Assembly: GCA_017612755.1 (NCBI GenBank)
Contig: JAGAFH010000164.1
Location: 1-6,960, forward strand
DNA: 6,960 bases
From: Clostridiales bacterium
Lineage (GTDB): Bacteria; Bacillota; Clostridia; Saccharofermentanales; Saccharofermentanaceae
Direction of reading: 5' to 3'
Shown: in pieces, positions 5,210-6,960 of the stretch
How positions within the stretch are numbered: the stretch's first letter is position 1
How the letters are laid out: every line of letters begins with the position of its first letter
Program-made: the position numbers and the translations under genes
The notes under the pieces: generated by a model
The model's input: the letters and a program-made list of their open reading frames with translations, nothing else
Told to the model about the DNA's origin: nothing
Database searches by the model: none

Positions 5210-5680
5210 GTGCCAAGAAAAGGCAATATCCCAGTTAGACAGGTCCTCCCCGATCCTATGTATAACGATATCAGAGTAAGTAAGCTCATCAATAACGTTA
5301 TGCTTGACGGTAAGAAGGGACTTGCACAGAGAATCTGCTACGACGCCTTTGACATCATCAAGGAGCGTACGGGCGAGGAGCCTATCGAAGTATTTAACAA
5401 GGCTCTTGAGAATGTAATGCCTCAGCTTGAGTGTAAGGCAAGAAGAGTCGGTGGTGCCAACTATCAGGTACCTATGGAAGTCAGACCCGCAAGACGTCAG
5501 ACACTCGGACTCCGCTGGATCGTAAGCTATGCAAGATCCAGATCCGAGCGCACAATGAAGGAGCGTCTCGCAGCTGAGCTCATCGATGCTTCCAACGCTA
5601 CAGGCGGAGCATTCAAGAAGAAAGAAGAAATGCACAAGATGGCTGAGGCCAACCGTGCTTTCGCACATTACAAATGGTAA
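5210..5680 (+). CDS. rpsG: 30S ribosomal protein S7
   Basis: This 156-residue protein binds 16S rRNA, starts assembly of the 30S head and lines the E site. [18 protein letters not shown] (15-32) matches the conserved N-terminal region, [11 protein letters not shown] (78-88) is the beta-hairpin region, and RRQTLGLRW and the ending FAHYKW are typical. Length is normal for the family. The start is GTG at 5210, supported by a strong AAGGAGGG (5195-5202) with a seven-base spacer and by the standard MPRKG N-terminus. It lies 153 bases after rpsL, an unusually long gap for this operon, and 22 bases before fusA. Confidence 0.98.
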   Translation: MPRKGNIPVRQVLPDPMYNDIRVSKLINNVMLDGKKGLAQRICYDAFDIIKERTGEEPIEVFNKALENVMPQLECKARRVGGANYQVPMEVRPARRQTLGLRWIVSYARSRSERTMKERLAAELIDASNATGGAFKKKEEMHKMAEANRAFAHYKW

Positions 5681-5702
5681 ACACTAAAGGAGCATTGAAA
5701 CG

Positions 5703-6960
5703 ATGAAGAGAGAGTACCCACTCGAAAAAACAAGAAATATCGGTATCATGGCTCACATCGACGCAGGTAAGACAACTACCACCGAGCGTATCCTCTACTA
5801 TACGGGTATCAACCGTAAGTTAGGTGAGGTTCACGACGGTGCAGCTACCATGGACTGGATGGTTCAGGAGCAGGAGAGAGGTATCACCATCACTTCCGCT
5901 GCTACAACAGCTCCCTGGAAAGGCCACCGTATCAACATCATCGATACTCCCGGCCACGTTGACTTTACTGTTGAGGTTGAGCGTTCCTTACGTGTTCTCG
6001 ACGGTGCCGTTACGGTCATGTCCGCCAGAGGCGGTGTTGAGCCCCAGACTGAGACAGTTTGGAGACAGGCTGAGCACTACGGCGTACCCCGTATGGTCTT
6101 CGTAAACAAGATGGACATCATCGGAGCTGATTTCTTTAATGTTGTTCACATGATCAAGGATCGTCTTAAGAATGAGGCGGTCGCTATCCAGGTTCCCATC
6201 GGAGCCGAGGATTCCTTCCAGGGAATCATCGACCTTATGACACTTCGTGCCGAGGTCTACACAAGTGATGACGGAATGCAGTATGAGGACAGGGAAGTTC
6301 CTGCCGACATGGTTGATTTCGTCAACGCTAAGAGAGAAGAGATGATCGAGAAGATCGCTGAGACAGACGACGAGCTCACAATGAAGTATCTTGACGGTGA
6401 GGAGATCTCCCTCGAGGAACTCAAGACAGCTCTTCGTAAGGCTACTATCGAATGTAAGCTCATCCCCGTAACATGCGGAACATCCCTTAGAAACAAGGGT
6501 GTCCAGATGCTCCTGGATGCTATCGTCGATTACATGCCCGCTCCAATCGACATCGCAGCTATCAAGGGTGTTAACCCCGAGACTGAAGAGGAAGAGGAGA
6601 GACCTTCTTCTGATGAAGAACCCTTCTCCGCTCTTGCTTTCAAGATCGCTACGGATCCCTTCGTAGGTAAGCTCTGCTTCTTCAGAGTTTATTCCGGTAT
6701 CCTTGAGTCCGGCTCCTATGTTCTTAATGCTACTAAGAACAAGAAGGAGAGGATCGGACGTATCGTGCAGATGCACGCTAACGACCGTAAGGAGATCACC
6801 GAAGTATTCTCCGGAGATATCGCTGCAGCTATCGGACTTAAGGACACAACAACAGGTGATACGCTCTGCGACGAGGATCACCCCATCATCCTTGAGTCCA
6901 TGGAATTCCCCGAGCCCGTTATCGAGGTTGCTATCGAGCCTAAGAGCCGCGCATCCCAGG
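5703..6960 (+). CDS. fusA: Translation elongation factor G, N-terminal part (3' truncated)
   Basis: The first 419 codons of a GTPase of about 690-700 residues that moves tRNA and mRNA through the ribosome and helps recycle ribosomes. The GTP-binding motifs are intact: the P-loop AHIDAGKTT (17-25), the switch I region [11 protein letters not shown] (58-68), DTPGH (81-85) and NKMD (135-138). The usual (G/C)SAF-type G5 loop reads [11 protein letters not shown] (258-268). Domain II starts near 305, with [46 protein letters not shown] (107-127) follows the common EF-G pattern with a slightly unusual SARGG. The frame is open to the window end. AAAGGAG (5686-5692) precedes the ATG by ten bases. Its place after rpsL and rpsG supports the housekeeping EF-G rather than a paralogue or a TetM-type protection protein; tuf may follow outside the window. 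Confidence 0.97.
   Translation, partial: MKREYPLEKTRNIGIMAHIDAGKTTTTERILYYTGINRKLGEVHDGAATMDWMVQEQERGITITSAATTAPWKGHRINIIDTPGHVDFTVEVERSLRVLDGAVTVMSARGGVEPQTETVWRQAEHYGVPRMVFVNKMDIIGADFFNVVHMIKDRLKNEAVAIQVPIGAEDSFQGIIDLMTLRAEVYTSDDGMQYEDREVPADMVDFVNAKREEMIEKIAETDDELTMKYLDGEEISLEELKTALRKATIECKLIPVTCGTSLRNKGVQMLLDAIVDYMPAPIDIAAIKGVNPETEEEEERPSSDEEPFSALAFKIATDPFVGKLCFFRVYSGILESGSYVLNATKNKKERIGRIVQMHANDRKEITEVFSGDIAAAIGLKDTTTGDTLCDEDHPIILESMEFPEPVIEVAIEPKSRASQ

Noticed and set aside
5988..6881. A minus-strand open frame of 297 codons opposite fusA
   Set aside because: It lies entirely within conserved EF-G coding sequence; such shadows are common opposite highly biased codon use, and the product looks like nothing known.

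Overview
The window looks like chromosomal DNA from an anaerobic, fermentative Firmicute of the class Clostridia. Three things point there: a Gram-positive-type (long) ribosomal protein S12, strong AAGGAGG-type ribosome binding sites, and a four-gene Na+-translocating oxaloacetate decarboxylase whose biotin carrier is a separate small protein. Base composition looks moderate (not computed). I would not name a genus.

Layout. Positions 1-216 hold the C-terminal end of a hemolysin III/TrhA-type membrane protein on the + strand, followed by a terminator at 241-265. A gene-free stretch (217-506) lies between this gene and the convergent decarboxylase operon. It contains an eight-copy, dyad-symmetric TTTCTCA/TGAGAA array (269-378) and a bidirectional terminator (454-485). 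Positions 507-3865, minus strand, carry the decarboxylase operon in the order oadA (carboxyltransferase alpha), oadG-like (membrane anchor), biotin carrier, oadB (Na+ channel beta). It is tightly packed and has one clear promoter (3915-3943), with an AT-rich dyad over the predicted transcription start. Positions 3988-4467, minus strand, encode an unrecognised acidic protein with a CxxC pair. Divergent to it, on the + strand, is the start of the str operon: rpsL (4628-5056), rpsG (5210-5680) and the first 419 codons of fusA (5703 to the window end).

How the genes work together. The four minus-strand genes should form one membrane complex. The alpha subunit moves the carboxyl group of oxaloacetate to biotin on the carrier. 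The beta subunit releases CO2 from carboxybiotin and exports Na+. The small anchor subunit holds the parts together. No citrate lyase or citrate transporter is visible, so the source of oxaloacetate is unknown. The str genes make two 30S subunit proteins and translation elongation factor G.

The coding content is ordinary. The least explained parts are non-coding: the symmetric repeat array at 269-378, the dyad at the oad promoter, the back-to-back promoters sharing a -35 region near 4522-4528, and nested inverted repeats between rpsL and rpsG that could be a translational control element. I found no clear sign of a new multi-gene system.
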